A DNA stretch of 64,000 nucleotides from Luteimonas galliterrae (lineage in GTDB: Bacteria; Pseudomonadota; Gammaproteobacteria; Xanthomonadales; Xanthomonadaceae), in assembly GCF_023374055.1 (NCBI RefSeq), contig NZ_JAMBEP010000002.1, positions 310,001 to 374,000 on the forward strand. Reading direction: 5' to 3'. Of the stretch, positions 27,633 to 36,613 are shown piece by piece. A program made the translations under genes and the position numbers. How positions within the stretch are numbered: position 1 is the first letter of the stretch; each line of letters begins with the position of its first letter. Under the pieces are notes generated by a model, which was given only the letters and a program-made list of their open reading frames with translations, ran no database searches and had not been told where the DNA came from.

Positions 27633-28221
27633 CGTCGAGAACGCTCCGCACTTTGGCGAAAACGCGCAGGTCGTGCAGCCTGCCGCGCTTGAAGACCGCA
27701 TTGTGCTGCAAACCTTCCTCCGAAAAGCCGCATTTGGCCAGCACCCGCGCGGAACCGGTGTTGAAGTCGAGCACGGTGGCCTGCAGCCGGTACAGCCGCA
27801 ACTCGCGCATGACCCACGGCGCGAACGCCGACACGACCCGGGTCATGCGGCCCTGGCCCCAGAATTCCCGGCCCAGCCAATAGCCGAACTCAGCGGTGTG
27901 CGCATGTTCGCCCTGGCCGGGCCGCGCGCCGATCCCGCCGCAGGCCTGCCCGCCGATCTCGATCGCGAACACCGGATGGTGGAAATCGACGACGCGCCCG
28001 GACAGGAAAGCCTCGCCGTCGGCGCGGGTGTAAGGGAACGGAAAACGATCGCTGACGCCGCGCGAGACCTGTTCGTCGTCGGCATGGCGCACCAGCGCGT
28101 CCAGATCGTCCGCGCGCCAGGCGCGCAGGCGTATGCCGTCGCCGACTTCGATTTTGGCGCTGCGCCAATCCACGCCCGTCTCCTGCATCCGCTTCGATGG
28201 GTGGATTATGCGGTCAGGCAT
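27625..28221 (-). CDS. GNAT-family N-acetyltransferase (RimJ/RimL type)
   Basis: A 198-residue cytoplasmic acyltransferase. It has the RLRAWRADDLDALVRHADD opening, EFGYWLGREFWGQGRMTRVV (acetyl-CoA loop) and VLDFNTGSARVLAKCGFSEEG. The ATG at 28221 overlaps the RND pump stop by 8 nt; an internal ATG at 28188 is a possible alternative. The acceptor is unknown. It leads a coupled trio with an RNA methyltransferase and a second methyltransferase. Confidence 0.87.
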   Translation of the reverse strand: MPDRIIHPSKRMQETGVDWRSAKIEVGDGIRLRAWRADDLDALVRHADDEQVSRGVSDRFPFPYTRADGEAFLSGRVVDFHHPVFAIEIGGQACGGIGARPGQGEHAHTAEFGYWLGREFWGQGRMTRVVSAFAPWVMRELRLYRLQATVLDFNTGSARVLAKCGFSEEGLQHNAVFKRGRLHDLRVFAKVRSVLDDA

Positions 28222-31200
28222 GGCCGCCGACAGGCGGGACTTCCTTTTCCAGCTTGGCCAGTTCGTGCGCCACGGCTTCGGGCGAATGGGTGAAGCGCGC
28301 CAGCAGGCTGTAGAACGCAGGGACCGCGAACAGCGACAGCAGCGTCGAGAACGCGACGCCGAACACGATCACCACGCCGATCGACGAGCGGCTGGCTGCG
28401 CCGGCGCCGGTCGACAGCATCAACGGCATCGCGCCGCAGATCATCGCCACCGATGTCATCAGGATCGGCCGCAGGCGCACCGTGGCGGATTCCACGATCG
28501 CTTCGGCCACGCTGCGGCCTTCGTCGCGCAACTGATTTGCGAATTCGACGATCAGGATGCCGTTCTTGGCCGCCAGGCCGACCAGCATGACGATGCCGAT
28601 CTGGCTGTACAGGTTCAAGCTGGTGCTCCACACCGACAGGCCGATCAAGGCGCCGAGCATCGCCAGCGGCACCGTCAGCATGATCACGATCGGATGCAGG
28701 AAGCTCTCGAACTGCGCCGCGAGCACCAGGAACACCACCAGCAAGGCCATGCCGAAGGTGAAGAACACGGCGGTGCTGGATTTCTGGAATTCGCGCGATT
28801 CGCCCTTGTAGTCGATCTGCGCTTCCGGCGGCAGTTCCTGCGCGGCCAAGCCGCGCAGGTATTCGAGCGCCTCGCCGACCGTATAGCCCGGCGCCAAGCC
28901 GGCGGTGAGCGTGATCGCGCGCATCCGGTTGAAGCGGCTGAGCGTGCCGGCCTCGGCGATCTCCTCCAGCTTCACCAGGTTCGACAGCGGGATCAGCCGG
29001 TCGGTGGTAGTGGAACGCACGTACAAGCCGGTGATGTCGCTCGGGCTGCGCCGGTTCTCCAGGCTGGCCTGGGTCATCACGTAATACTCTTGGCCGTCCT
29101 TCTCGTAGGTGCCCGTGCGCAGCGAGCCGAGCATGGTCTGCAGCGTGTTGCCGATCGCCTCCACCGGTACGCCGAGATCGGCGGCGCGCGCCTTGTCGAT
29201 GTTGACCCGGATCTGCGGCAGGGTTTCCTTGTAGTCGTAATCGACGTTGACGAGCCCGGGATTCTCGTCCATGCGCTGCAGCATGCGGTCGCGCCATTGC
29301 GCCAGCGTTTCGTAGGTGGGGCCGCGCAGCACGAACTGCACCGGCCGGCCGCCGCCGCGCACCAGGCCTTGCTGGACTTCGGTGGTGATGCGTACGCCCG
29401 GGATGTCCGCCAGATCCTTGCGCACCTGTTCCACCAAGTCCTGCGTGGTGATTTCGCGCTCGTCCCAGGGCTTCAAGAAAACGATGGCGCGGCCGCTGTT
29501 CATTACGCCGCCGCTGCCGCCGAAGCCGCCGGGCACACGGATGATCACGCGGTTGACCGGTTTGTCGTCGCCGGTGTAGGCCAGCAACCGCTTCTCGACC
29601 TGCGCTGCTTGCTCGACCATGTAATCGTAGCCCGCGCCTTCCGGTCCGGTCATGCTGACGGTGAAGTTGCCGCGGTCCTCAACTGGGGCGAGTTCCGACG
29701 GCACGAGCTTGAACAGCAGGCCGCTGATCGCGAACGTCGTCAGCATCGCCGCCGCCAGCAGCCACCCGCGTCCGATCACTTTGCCGAGCAGATTGCGGTA
29801 CCAGCGCGTCAGGGTACCGAGCCGATCGTTGACCCAGTTGTTGAAGCCGCGCTTGTGCGTATGCGGCCGCAGCAGCACCGAGCACATCATCGGCGTCAGG
29901 GTGAGCGCGACGAAACCGGAGATGAGCACCGCACCGGCCACCGCCACGGCGAGCTCGCGGAACAGCCGGCCCTGGTTGCCTTCCATGAACGCGATCGGCA
30001 GGAACACAGCGATCAGCACGACGGTGGTGGCGATCACCGCGAACGCCACTTGGCGCGTGCCGCGCAAGCCGGCCAACAGCGGCGGCTCGCCCAGATCGAC
30101 GCGGCGCTGGCAGTTCTCCAACACCACGATCGCATCGTCCACCACCAGGCCGATCGACAGCACCAGCGACAGCAAGGTCAACTGGTTGATCGAAAAATCG
30201 AACGCGTACAGCGCGATGAAGGCCGCGGTGATGCAGATCGGCACCGTCACCGCCGGGATCAGCGACGCGCGCACGCTGCCGAGGAACACGAACACCACCA
30301 CCAACACCAGCGCGATCGCTTCGGCCAGCGTCTTGTAGACCTCTTCCACGGCCGCATCGACGAAGACCGTGGAATCGAATGCGAGGGCGATGCGCATGCC
30401 CTGCGGCAGGGTCGTCGCCATGCGTTCGGCCAAGGCTTTGGCGTCGTGCGCGACCTGCAGCCGGTTCGCGGTCGAAGTGGCGACGATGCCGATGCCGACC
30501 TGGGGCACGCCATTGCCGTGGTAATAGGCGCGGCGGTCCTCCGAACCGAGCTCGACCCGCGCCACCTCGCCCAGGGTGATGACGTGGCCGTCGCTGCCCT
30601 TGCCGACCACCAGGCCCGCGAAGCTTTCCGGGGTCTGGTAGCCGCGCATCACCCGCAGCGCGAATTCGCGCGCGGTCGATTCCAGGCTGCCGCCGGGCAA
30701 TTCCACGTTCTCGCGCTGCAGCGCGCCGTTGATGTCGTCGACGGTCAGCCCGCGCGCGGCCATCGCCTTGTCGTCCAGCCAGACGCGCATGGCGTAGCGC
30801 TGGCCGCCGCCGATGTTGATCGAGGACACGCCGTCGATCGAGGAGAACTGGTCGGAAAGATAGCGGTCCGCGTAATCGGTCAGCTCCTCGGCGCTCATCG
30901 CCGGATCGCTGAGGTTGAAGAACATGATCGGCGCGGAATCGCTTTCCTGCTTGGACACCTGCGGCGGATCGATCTCCGTCGGCAGCCGGTTGGCGACGCG
31001 GCTGACCGCATCGCGCACGTCGTTGGCCGCGCCTTCGATATCGCGCGACAGGTTGAACTCGATATTGATGTTGGAGCGGCCGTTGCGGCTGTCCGCGGTG
31101 ATCAGGTCGACGCCTTCGATGCCGCTGATCGCGTCCTCCAGCACCTGCGTGATGCGGCTTTCCACCACCGCCGCCGAAGCGCCGGTGTAGGTGGTGCTCA

Positions 31201-31339
31201 CCGACACGACCGGCGGATCCACATCCGGCAATTCGCGCAGCGGCAGGCGGGTGAACGACACCACGCCCAGCACGATCAAGATGAGCGACATCACCGTCGC
31301 GAAGACGGGGCGCTTGATCGAAATATCGGAAAGCAGCAT
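28214..31339 (-). CDS. RND multidrug efflux permease (HAE-1/AcrB family)
   Basis: A 1041-residue inner-membrane proton antiporter with the twelve-helix plan. It starts MLLSDISIKRPVFATVMSLILIVLGVVSF. It has the duplicated periplasmic porter domains, the TM4 charged pair in LSIGLVVDDAIVVLEN, and the TM10-region GLAAKNGILIVEFANQL motif. Its length matches AcrB-type pumps. It begins 4 nt before the adaptor gene's stop, so the two form an operon. No outer-membrane channel gene is nearby; a TolC encoded elsewhere must be used. Substrates cannot be predicted. Confidence 0.95.
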   Translation of the reverse strand: MLLSDISIKRPVFATVMSLILIVLGVVSFTRLPLRELPDVDPPVVSVSTTYTGASAAVVESRITQVLEDAISGIEGVDLITADSRNGRSNINIEFNLSRDIEGAANDVRDAVSRVANRLPTEIDPPQVSKQESDSAPIMFFNLSDPAMSAEELTDYADRYLSDQFSSIDGVSSINIGGGQRYAMRVWLDDKAMAARGLTVDDINGALQRENVELPGGSLESTAREFALRVMRGYQTPESFAGLVVGKGSDGHVITLGEVARVELGSEDRRAYYHGNGVPQVGIGIVATSTANRLQVAHDAKALAERMATTLPQGMRIALAFDSTVFVDAAVEEVYKTLAEAIALVLVVVFVFLGSVRASLIPAVTVPICITAAFIALYAFDFSINQLTLLSLVLSIGLVVDDAIVVLENCQRRVDLGEPPLLAGLRGTRQVAFAVIATTVVLIAVFLPIAFMEGNQGRLFRELAVAVAGAVLISGFVALTLTPMMCSVLLRPHTHKRGFNNWVNDRLGTLTRWYRNLLGKVIGRGWLLAAAMLTTFAISGLLFKLVPSELAPVEDRGNFTVSMTGPEGAGYDYMVEQAAQVEKRLLAYTGDDKPVNRVIIRVPGGFGGSGGVMNSGRAIVFLKPWDEREITTQDLVEQVRKDLADIPGVRITTEVQQGLVRGGGRPVQFVLRGPTYETLAQWRDRMLQRMDENPGLVNVDYDYKETLPQIRVNIDKARAADLGVPVEAIGNTLQTMLGSLRTGTYEKDGQEYYVMTQASLENRRSPSDITGLYVRSTTTDRLIPLSNLVKLEEIAEAGTLSRFNRMRAITLTAGLAPGYTVGEALEYLRGLAAQELPPEAQIDYKGESREFQKSSTAVFFTFGMALLVVFLVLAAQFESFLHPIVIMLTVPLAMLGALIGLSVWSTSLNLYSQIGIVMLVGLAAKNGILIVEFANQLRDEGRSVAEAIVESATVRLRPILMTSVAMICGAMPLMLSTGAGAASRSSIGVVIVFGVAFSTLLSLFAVPAFYSLLARFTHSPEAVAHELAKLEKEVPPVGGHA

Positions 31340-31342
31340 TGC

Positions 31343-32410
31343 TTAGTTCTCGTCCGCCTGCGCCGTCTCCGCACCCTCGGTCACGTCCCGGATGGTCGAA
31401 CCGTCGCGGATCTTGACCGTGCCGTCGACGACGATGCGGTCCCCCGCTTTCAGGCCGGAAAGGATCTCCACCTCGCCGCGGCGGCGCGCGCCGATCTTGA
31501 CCGGCACCTGCTTGACCTTGTTGCCGGTCTCGACCCGGAACACGCTGGCATTGGTGCCGGATTGCTGTAGGGCCAATTCGGGTATCGCGAGCGTTTCGCG
31601 CGACGCGCGCTCGACGCCCACCTCGAGCAGCATGCCCGGGCGCAATTTGCCGTCGGGGTTCGGGATTTCGGCGCGCACCATCACTGCGCGGGTCGCCGGA
31701 TCGACCCGCGAATCGATCGTGGTGATCGCGCCCTCGAAGCGCTCGCCGGGCCATGCGTCGCTGCGTGCATTGATGCGCTGGCCCGCAGCCAACTGCGACA
31801 GGGAAGATTCGGGGAAGGTGAAATCGAGTTTGATCAGCGACACGTCGTCCAAGGTCGTGATCGGCGTGCCGGGCGTCACCAGCGTGCCGGCGCTGACCAG
31901 GCGCAGGCCCAGCACGCCGTCGAAAGGCGCGCGGATCACGCGGTCGGCGACGGTGGCGCGTTGCACGGCGACGCGAGCCCGCGCGGCTTCGAGCGCGGTG
32001 CGCTGGGTTTCCAGTTCCGAGCGCGCGATCAGTTGCTGGTCGGCGAGGCGGCTGTTGCGTTCGTACAATTGTTCGGCGTCGCGCAGCGAGGCCTGGGCTT
32101 CGGCGACGCCAGCGCTCTGCTCGCGCTGGGTCAGCGTGACCAGGCCCTGGCCGCGCTTGACGAATTGGCCGCTGTCGAAATCGACGCTGGCCACGGTCTG
32201 GGTGACGCTGGCGGTGATGTCGACCGATTCGCGCGCCTTGGCCGTGCCCAGCGCGGTCAGCTCGTCGCTCCAGCGCACCGGCTGCAGGCGTGCGGTGGTC
32301 ACCGTCGGGGTCTCCTGCTGGCGTCCGCCGGCGTCGTCCTTGCCGCAGGCGGCCATGACCAGGCATAGCAGCAGCGTCGGAACGGCGATAAACGGTCGGG
32401 GAGTCGGCAT
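31343..32410 (-). CDS. RND efflux periplasmic adaptor (MFP) lipoprotein
   Basis: A 355-residue membrane-fusion protein. Residues 1-22 form a lipoprotein signal with lipobox VMAAC. The lipoyl half-motifs, an alpha-helical hairpin (AEAQASLRDAEQLYERNSRLADQQLIARSELE), the beta-barrel (IRAPFDGVLGLRLVSAGTLVTPG) and a membrane-proximal domain follow. ATG 32410 is chosen because it gives the signal peptide. It links the RND permease to an outer-membrane channel. The gene is divergent from cysK; the 250 nt between hold their promoters. Confidence 0.93.
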   Translation of the reverse strand: MPTPRPFIAVPTLLLCLVMAACGKDDAGGRQQETPTVTTARLQPVRWSDELTALGTAKARESVDITASVTQTVASVDFDSGQFVKRGQGLVTLTQREQSAGVAEAQASLRDAEQLYERNSRLADQQLIARSELETQRTALEAARARVAVQRATVADRVIRAPFDGVLGLRLVSAGTLVTPGTPITTLDDVSLIKLDFTFPESSLSQLAAGQRINARSDAWPGERFEGAITTIDSRVDPATRAVMVRAEIPNPDGKLRPGMLLEVGVERASRETLAIPELALQQSGTNASVFRVETGNKVKQVPVKIGARRRGEVEILSGLKAGDRIVVDGTVKIRDGSTIRDVTEGAETAQADEN

Positions 32411-32660
32411 CGGTGCTCGGATTCGGTCAAATCCGGTCGATTCTAGCCGGTGGCCGTGACACCCACGTATGCCATCGGGCATGGCGCTGGAACGCCCCGT
32501 TTCCGTCAACCTCTGGCGCTCGCGTGCGTTACGCGGCAGTCTGGCCTTGCGCGCCCTACCGGCCGCGGCCTCTCCTCCGCCGATCCTGCGTATTGATTCC
32601 TGTCGGCCCGAGCGTTTCCGCACACGCAACCGCCCCGATCCCCCACTCAGGAGCGACACC

Positions 32661-33614
32661 ATGATCCACGACAGCATTCTCGACACCATCGGCCGCACTC
32701 CGGTCGTGCGCCTGCGGCGCATCGCGCCCGCCAATGTCGAACTTTACGCCAAGGTCGAATCGTTCAATCCAGGCGGTTCGGTCAAGGACCGCCTGGCCAT
32801 CGCCATCATCCTCGACGCCGAAATCAAAGGCCTGCTGAAATCCGGCGACACCGTGATCGAAGCCACGTCGGGCAACACGGGCGTCGCGCTGGCGATGGTT
32901 TGCGCGGCGCGCGGCTACAAATTCGTAGCGACGATGTCGGAAACCTTCTCGATCGAACGCCGCAAGCTGATGCGCGCTTACGGCGCGAAAGTGATCCTCA
33001 CGCCCGCGGCCGAACGCGGCAGCGGCATGGTGCGCAGAGCCGAAGAGTTGGCGAAGAAGCACGGCTGGTTCCTCGCGCGCCAATTCGAGAATCCGGCCAA
33101 CCCCGCCTATCACCGGCAGACCACCGCCGCGGAAATCCTGCGCGATTTCGCCGGCCGCCGGCTCGACCATTTCGTCACGGGCTGGGGCACCGGCGGCACG
33201 CTGACCGGCGTCGGCGAAGTGCTCAAGGTCGCGCGGCCGGAAGTGAAGGTCACCGCTTGCGAACCGGCCGGCGCTTCGCTGCTCGCCGGCAAGGAATGGC
33301 AGCCGCACAAGATCCAAGGCTGGACGCCGGATTTCGTTCCCGCGGTGTTGAACCGCGATGCAGCCGCGCAGATCCTGCCGATCGACGACGTGCTGGCCCG
33401 CGATACCGCGCGCCGCTTGGCGCAAGAAGAAGGCGTATTCGTCGGCATCTCGGCCGGCGCCACTGTGGCCGCCGCGCTGGAAGTGGCCAAGTCGGCGAAG
33501 GACGGCGAGGCGATCCTGGCGATGCTGCCCGATACCGGCGAGCGTTATCTGTCGACCTTCCTGTTCGAAGGCGTCAATGAGGGCTCCGACGACGAGTGGT
33601 TGGCTTCGCTGTAG
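32661..33614 (+). CDS. cysK: Cysteine synthase
   Basis: A PLP enzyme that makes cysteine from O-acetylserine and sulfide. The 317-residue product has the PLP lysine K42 in NPGGSVKDR, the substrate loop TSGNTGVAL, GWGTGGTLTGVG (phosphate cradle) and the C-terminal LPDTGERYLST. SD AGGAG lies 7 nt before ATG 32661. The TAG stop (33612-33614) lies inside a 33-nt dispersed repeat. CysK and CysM types are hard to separate; CysK fits best. Confidence 0.93.
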   Translation: MIHDSILDTIGRTPVVRLRRIAPANVELYAKVESFNPGGSVKDRLAIAIILDAEIKGLLKSGDTVIEATSGNTGVALAMVCAARGYKFVATMSETFSIERRKLMRAYGAKVILTPAAERGSGMVRRAEELAKKHGWFLARQFENPANPAYHRQTTAAEILRDFAGRRLDHFVTGWGTGGTLTGVGEVLKVARPEVKVTACEPAGASLLAGKEWQPHKIQGWTPDFVPAVLNRDAAAQILPIDDVLARDTARRLAQEEGVFVGISAGATVAAALEVAKSAKDGEAILAMLPDTGERYLSTFLFEGVNEGSDDEWLASL

Positions 33615-33643
33615 GGTGGACCTTGGCCCACCGTCGCCATGCC
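33611..33643 (+). repeat. 33-nt repeat (GTAGGGTGGACCTTGGCCCA...), left copy
   Basis: This copy is inverted relative to the one at 35496-35528. The two bracket the YadA-like gene. It supplies the TAG stop of cysK. Confidence 0.85.
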
Positions 33644-33760
33644 TCGCTGGCGACGAACAGCCCTTGAGACTCAAACACACCCCGGCTTGCAGCTCAGTCG
33701 CCACCCGCGCTGTAACCAACAATCGACGGGTACGTCCGGCTTTACCGTCCGTTGAAGGAT

Positions 33761-33786
33761 CAGGCCCTCAATCTGGCCTTTTTTTT
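33761..33786 (+). terminator. Probable rho-independent terminator upstream of the adhesin gene
   Basis: AGGCC (33762-33766) pairs with GGCCT (33775-33779), followed by eight T (33779-33786). The stem is short but the T run is strong. It would end cysK transcription. Confidence 0.6.
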
Positions 33787-33848
33787 GGGTTTTTCCGTCT
33801 TTTCAGTTCACTGCCACTTGCGGCAGCACTTCGATGGAGCCCGATCAG

Positions 33849-35429
33849 ATGAACCGTTTAACCCGATCCTCTTCGGCCGCGCGCCCAACGGCGCTGGCCT
33901 TAGCCCTGCTGGCCCTATGCGCCGCCGCACCGGTCTTCGCAGGCAACCCCAACACCTGCAACCTCAACAACGGCGTGGACAACGATGCCGAAGTGGATGG
34001 CGGCAGCACGGCAACGGGCACCGACGCCACGTCCTGCGGATCGTCAAATATCGCTAGCGGCGATAGAAGCACTGCGTTCGGCTTCAGTAATGAAGCCACC
34101 GGGACGCAAAGCAATGCCATTGGCGAAGATAATTCGGCTACCAGCCTCAACAGCAGTGCAATTGGCGTGCAGAACCAAGCTATAAGTGAGGGCAGCAGCG
34201 CGTTCGGAAACAACAACCGTGCTGATTTCTCTTTTGCCAGCGCATTCGGTTTTCAGAATCGGGCGCATGGCGATCACAGCAACGCTTTTGGTAACAATAA
34301 TCTTGCCGATGGCGCTTTCAGCAGCGCCATCGGCACCGAAAATTTCGCTTTCGGCCAGGCTAGCAGCGCATTCGGTTCTAACACCAGCGCCACTGGCGAT
34401 GGCGCTGTAACTCTAGGCAGCGGATTCGACGTCAATGGCAACGGCTTCTTCGATACGGAGATTGACTTCAACAACGATGGATTTACTGACACCGGTAGCG
34501 AAGTAACCTGGGCCGGCGGCGACCATGCTGTTGCGATCGGTTCGGCCAGTCACGCAATAGGCGACCGCTCCGTAGCAATGGGTACCTTGACCCAAGCCAT
34601 GGGTTCATCCAGCGTGGCGATAGGATCCTCTGCCACCGCTCAAGGCAGCAACAGCATCGCCGCAGGCAGTTGGTTCGACCGGGATGGCGACGGCATACAA
34701 GGTGCCGACGAAACAAGCTTGGCTGCGAGCGATCACGCCGCCGCCTTCGGCCCCGGTGCGCACGCACTGGAGTTGCGAACCGTGGCCGTCGGCGCTGGCA
34801 GCCAAGCGCTAGCTGTGGACAGCGTGGCTTTAGGCAGCGGCGCCGTCGCCGATCGCGCCAACACCATTTCGGTGGGCTCCTTCGGCAACGAACGCCAGAT
34901 CGTCAACGTCGCCGACGGCACGCAAGGCACCGATGCGGTCAACCTCAATCAGCTCAATGCCACCTTGACGACGGCCAAGGCCTACACCGATACCGCCGTG
35001 GCTACCGGCGGCACCGCTGCCAACGCCTACACCGACGATCAGATCGCCAACGTCAAAGGCGAGATGCAAGCTGGCGATGCGCAAACGCTGTCGGCCGCCA
35101 ACGCTTACACCGACCAGAAGTTCTCGCAGGTCGATTTCTCCGGCATCAACGATCGCTTCGACCGCATCGACCAACGCTTCGGCCAGATGGGTGAGCGCAT
35201 CGACCGCGGCAATGCGCTGGGCGCAGCCATGGCGCAGATGAGCGCGATCGCTGCCGGCGGCAACGGCCCGCGCGGACGCGTGGCGGTCGGCGCCGGTTTC
35301 CACGGCGGTCGGCAGGCGCTGTCCGTCGGTTACGGCGTCCGCGTGGGCAGCCGCGGCGTGTTCACGCTCGGCGGCGCGTTCAGCGGGTCGGAGCGTTCGG
35401 CCGGCATCGGGTTCGGGGCGGATCTGTAA
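33849..35429 (+). CDS. YadA-like trimeric autotransporter adhesin
   Basis: A 526-residue surface adhesin. The signal peptide is residues 1-31 (ending VFA). The head (about 60-340) is made of YadA-type 14-residue repeats (SSAFG, SVAIGS, AVAVGAG patterns). The neck is NTISVGSFGNERQIVNVADGTQGTDAVNLNQL-like text (339-370). A short coiled stalk (371-455) and a ~70-residue membrane anchor ending GIGFGADL close it. Two acidic calcium-loop-like inserts interrupt the head, at 193-214 and 277-287. SD GGAG decides ATG 33849. The head-coding part is less GC-rich than the neighbours. Confidence 0.93.
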   Translation: MNRLTRSSSAARPTALALALLALCAAAPVFAGNPNTCNLNNGVDNDAEVDGGSTATGTDATSCGSSNIASGDRSTAFGFSNEATGTQSNAIGEDNSATSLNSSAIGVQNQAISEGSSAFGNNNRADFSFASAFGFQNRAHGDHSNAFGNNNLADGAFSSAIGTENFAFGQASSAFGSNTSATGDGAVTLGSGFDVNGNGFFDTEIDFNNDGFTDTGSEVTWAGGDHAVAIGSASHAIGDRSVAMGTLTQAMGSSSVAIGSSATAQGSNSIAAGSWFDRDGDGIQGADETSLAASDHAAAFGPGAHALELRTVAVGAGSQALAVDSVALGSGAVADRANTISVGSFGNERQIVNVADGTQGTDAVNLNQLNATLTTAKAYTDTAVATGGTAANAYTDDQIANVKGEMQAGDAQTLSAANAYTDQKFSQVDFSGINDRFDRIDQRFGQMGERIDRGNALGAAMAQMSAIAAGGNGPRGRVAVGAGFHGGRQALSVGYGVRVGSRGVFTLGGAFSGSERSAGIGFGADL

Positions 35430-35495
35430 TTCGCCCGCAACGACGGCGGTGACGTGGGGGATCGTGTAGGTTCGATCGGCGTCCGTCGCCGATGC

Positions 35496-35528
35496 GGCAT
35501 GGCGATGGTGGGCCAAGGCCCACCCTAC
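35496..35528 (-). repeat. 33-nt repeat, right inverted copy
   Basis: The reverse complement of the 33611-33643 unit with few differences. It supplies the TAG stop (35525-35527) of the minus-strand serine hydrolase. Confidence 0.85.
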
Positions 35529-36580
35529 AAGAACAATCGCGCGATCTGCAGCGCTTTCTTGTACGGCTCCGGATCGTCGCGGTTGGTCAGCACGACCACG
35601 GTCAGCTTGCGCTGCGGATAGCGCACGATCACATTGCGGAAGCCGATCGTTTCGCCCGAATGCCACAGGGTTTCGCCGGTGACGCGCCAGCCGTAGCCGT
35701 ACTCGACCGCCGGATCGTCGGTCTTGGTCCACGGCGTGGCGGCGAGCTTGCGCGATGGCGCGTCGAGCAGACGATCGTCGTATTGCGCGGCATCCCATTT
35801 GGTCAGGTCGTCGATCGACGAGTAGATGCCGCCGTCGCCGAGCACCGCGCTGGTGGAGCTTTGGTCGGCGCGCTGCCAGCGGCCGTCGATCAGGCTGTAG
35901 CCATAGGCGCGATCGGCCACTTCAGAGACGCCCTTTTCGTACGCGACGGTGCGCTTCATGCCCAGCGGTTCGAAAACGCGGTCGTGCAGGAACGCTGCAT
36001 AGCGTTTCCCGGACGCTTTCTCGACGATCAGCGCCAACAGCGCGTAACCGCCGTTGCTGTAGCGGTAGCCGCTGCCGGGCGCGAAGTAAGTGCGGCCTTG
36101 CGTTTCGAGCAGCCGCAGCACGTCGGCATCGTGCACCTGTTCGTTTTCGGTGGCGTCCTGCGCCATCACCTCTTCGTAATCGATCAAGCCGGACGTGTGG
36201 GTCAACAGGTGCTTCAGCGTGATCGCATCGGCGCTGGCCGGCAGCGAAGGCAGCCATTTTCGCACCGGGTCGTCCAGGCCGAGCTTGCCGTCCTGCGCCA
36301 GCAGCAGGATCGATGCGGCGGTGAACTGCTTGCTCACCGAAGCAAGCCGGTAATTGGTGCGCGGCGATGCGGCGATCCGCTTTTCCAGATCGGCATAGCC
36401 GTAGCTGCGGCTGACCACGGACTTGCCGTTCTCGATCACCAGGACCGAAGCGCCGGGCACGTCGCCCTGGTAGTCGCGCATCAGCGCATCGACGGATTCG
36501 CCCATGTCTTTTCCTTGCCCTCCGGCGACGGTGCCCGCCAGGACGGCCCCCAATACGAATGTGTGGATGATGGTCGGCAT
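35525..36580 (-). CDS. Serine hydrolase, beta-lactamase/class C family (S12)
   Basis: A 351-residue exported enzyme with a signal peptide (about 1-20). The catalytic elements of the penicillin-recognising fold are present: S81-V-S-K84, Y174-S-N176 and HSGETIG near residue 310. Family members are D,D-peptidases, esterases or peptidases; true beta-lactamase activity is uncertain. The stop comes from a dispersed repeat. The gene begins 33 nt before the stop of the L7/L12-repeat gene and may be co-transcribed with it. Confidence 0.88.
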   Translation of the reverse strand: MPTIIHTFVLGAVLAGTVAGGQGKDMGESVDALMRDYQGDVPGASVLVIENGKSVVSRSYGYADLEKRIAASPRTNYRLASVSKQFTAASILLLAQDGKLGLDDPVRKWLPSLPASADAITLKHLLTHTSGLIDYEEVMAQDATENEQVHDADVLRLLETQGRTYFAPGSGYRYSNGGYALLALIVEKASGKRYAAFLHDRVFEPLGMKRTVAYEKGVSEVADRAYGYSLIDGRWQRADQSSTSAVLGDGGIYSSIDDLTKWDAAQYDDRLLDAPSRKLAATPWTKTDDPAVEYGYGWRVTGETLWHSGETIGFRNVIVRYPQRKLTVVVLTNRDDPEPYKKALQIARLFL

Positions 36581-36613
36581 GCTCCGGATTCTACGTCGGC
36601 CCCGGCGCCCGGG

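Noticed and set aside
28133-31570. A 1145-codon plus-strand open frame
   Set aside because: It is antisense to the RND permease and reads as His/Arg/Gln-rich shadow sequence without any family motif.
35525-36580. Annotating the S12 serine hydrolase as a class C beta-lactamase resistance gene
   Set aside because: SxxK, YSN and HSG motifs are shared by esterases and peptidases, and nothing in the sequence indicates beta-lactam hydrolysis.
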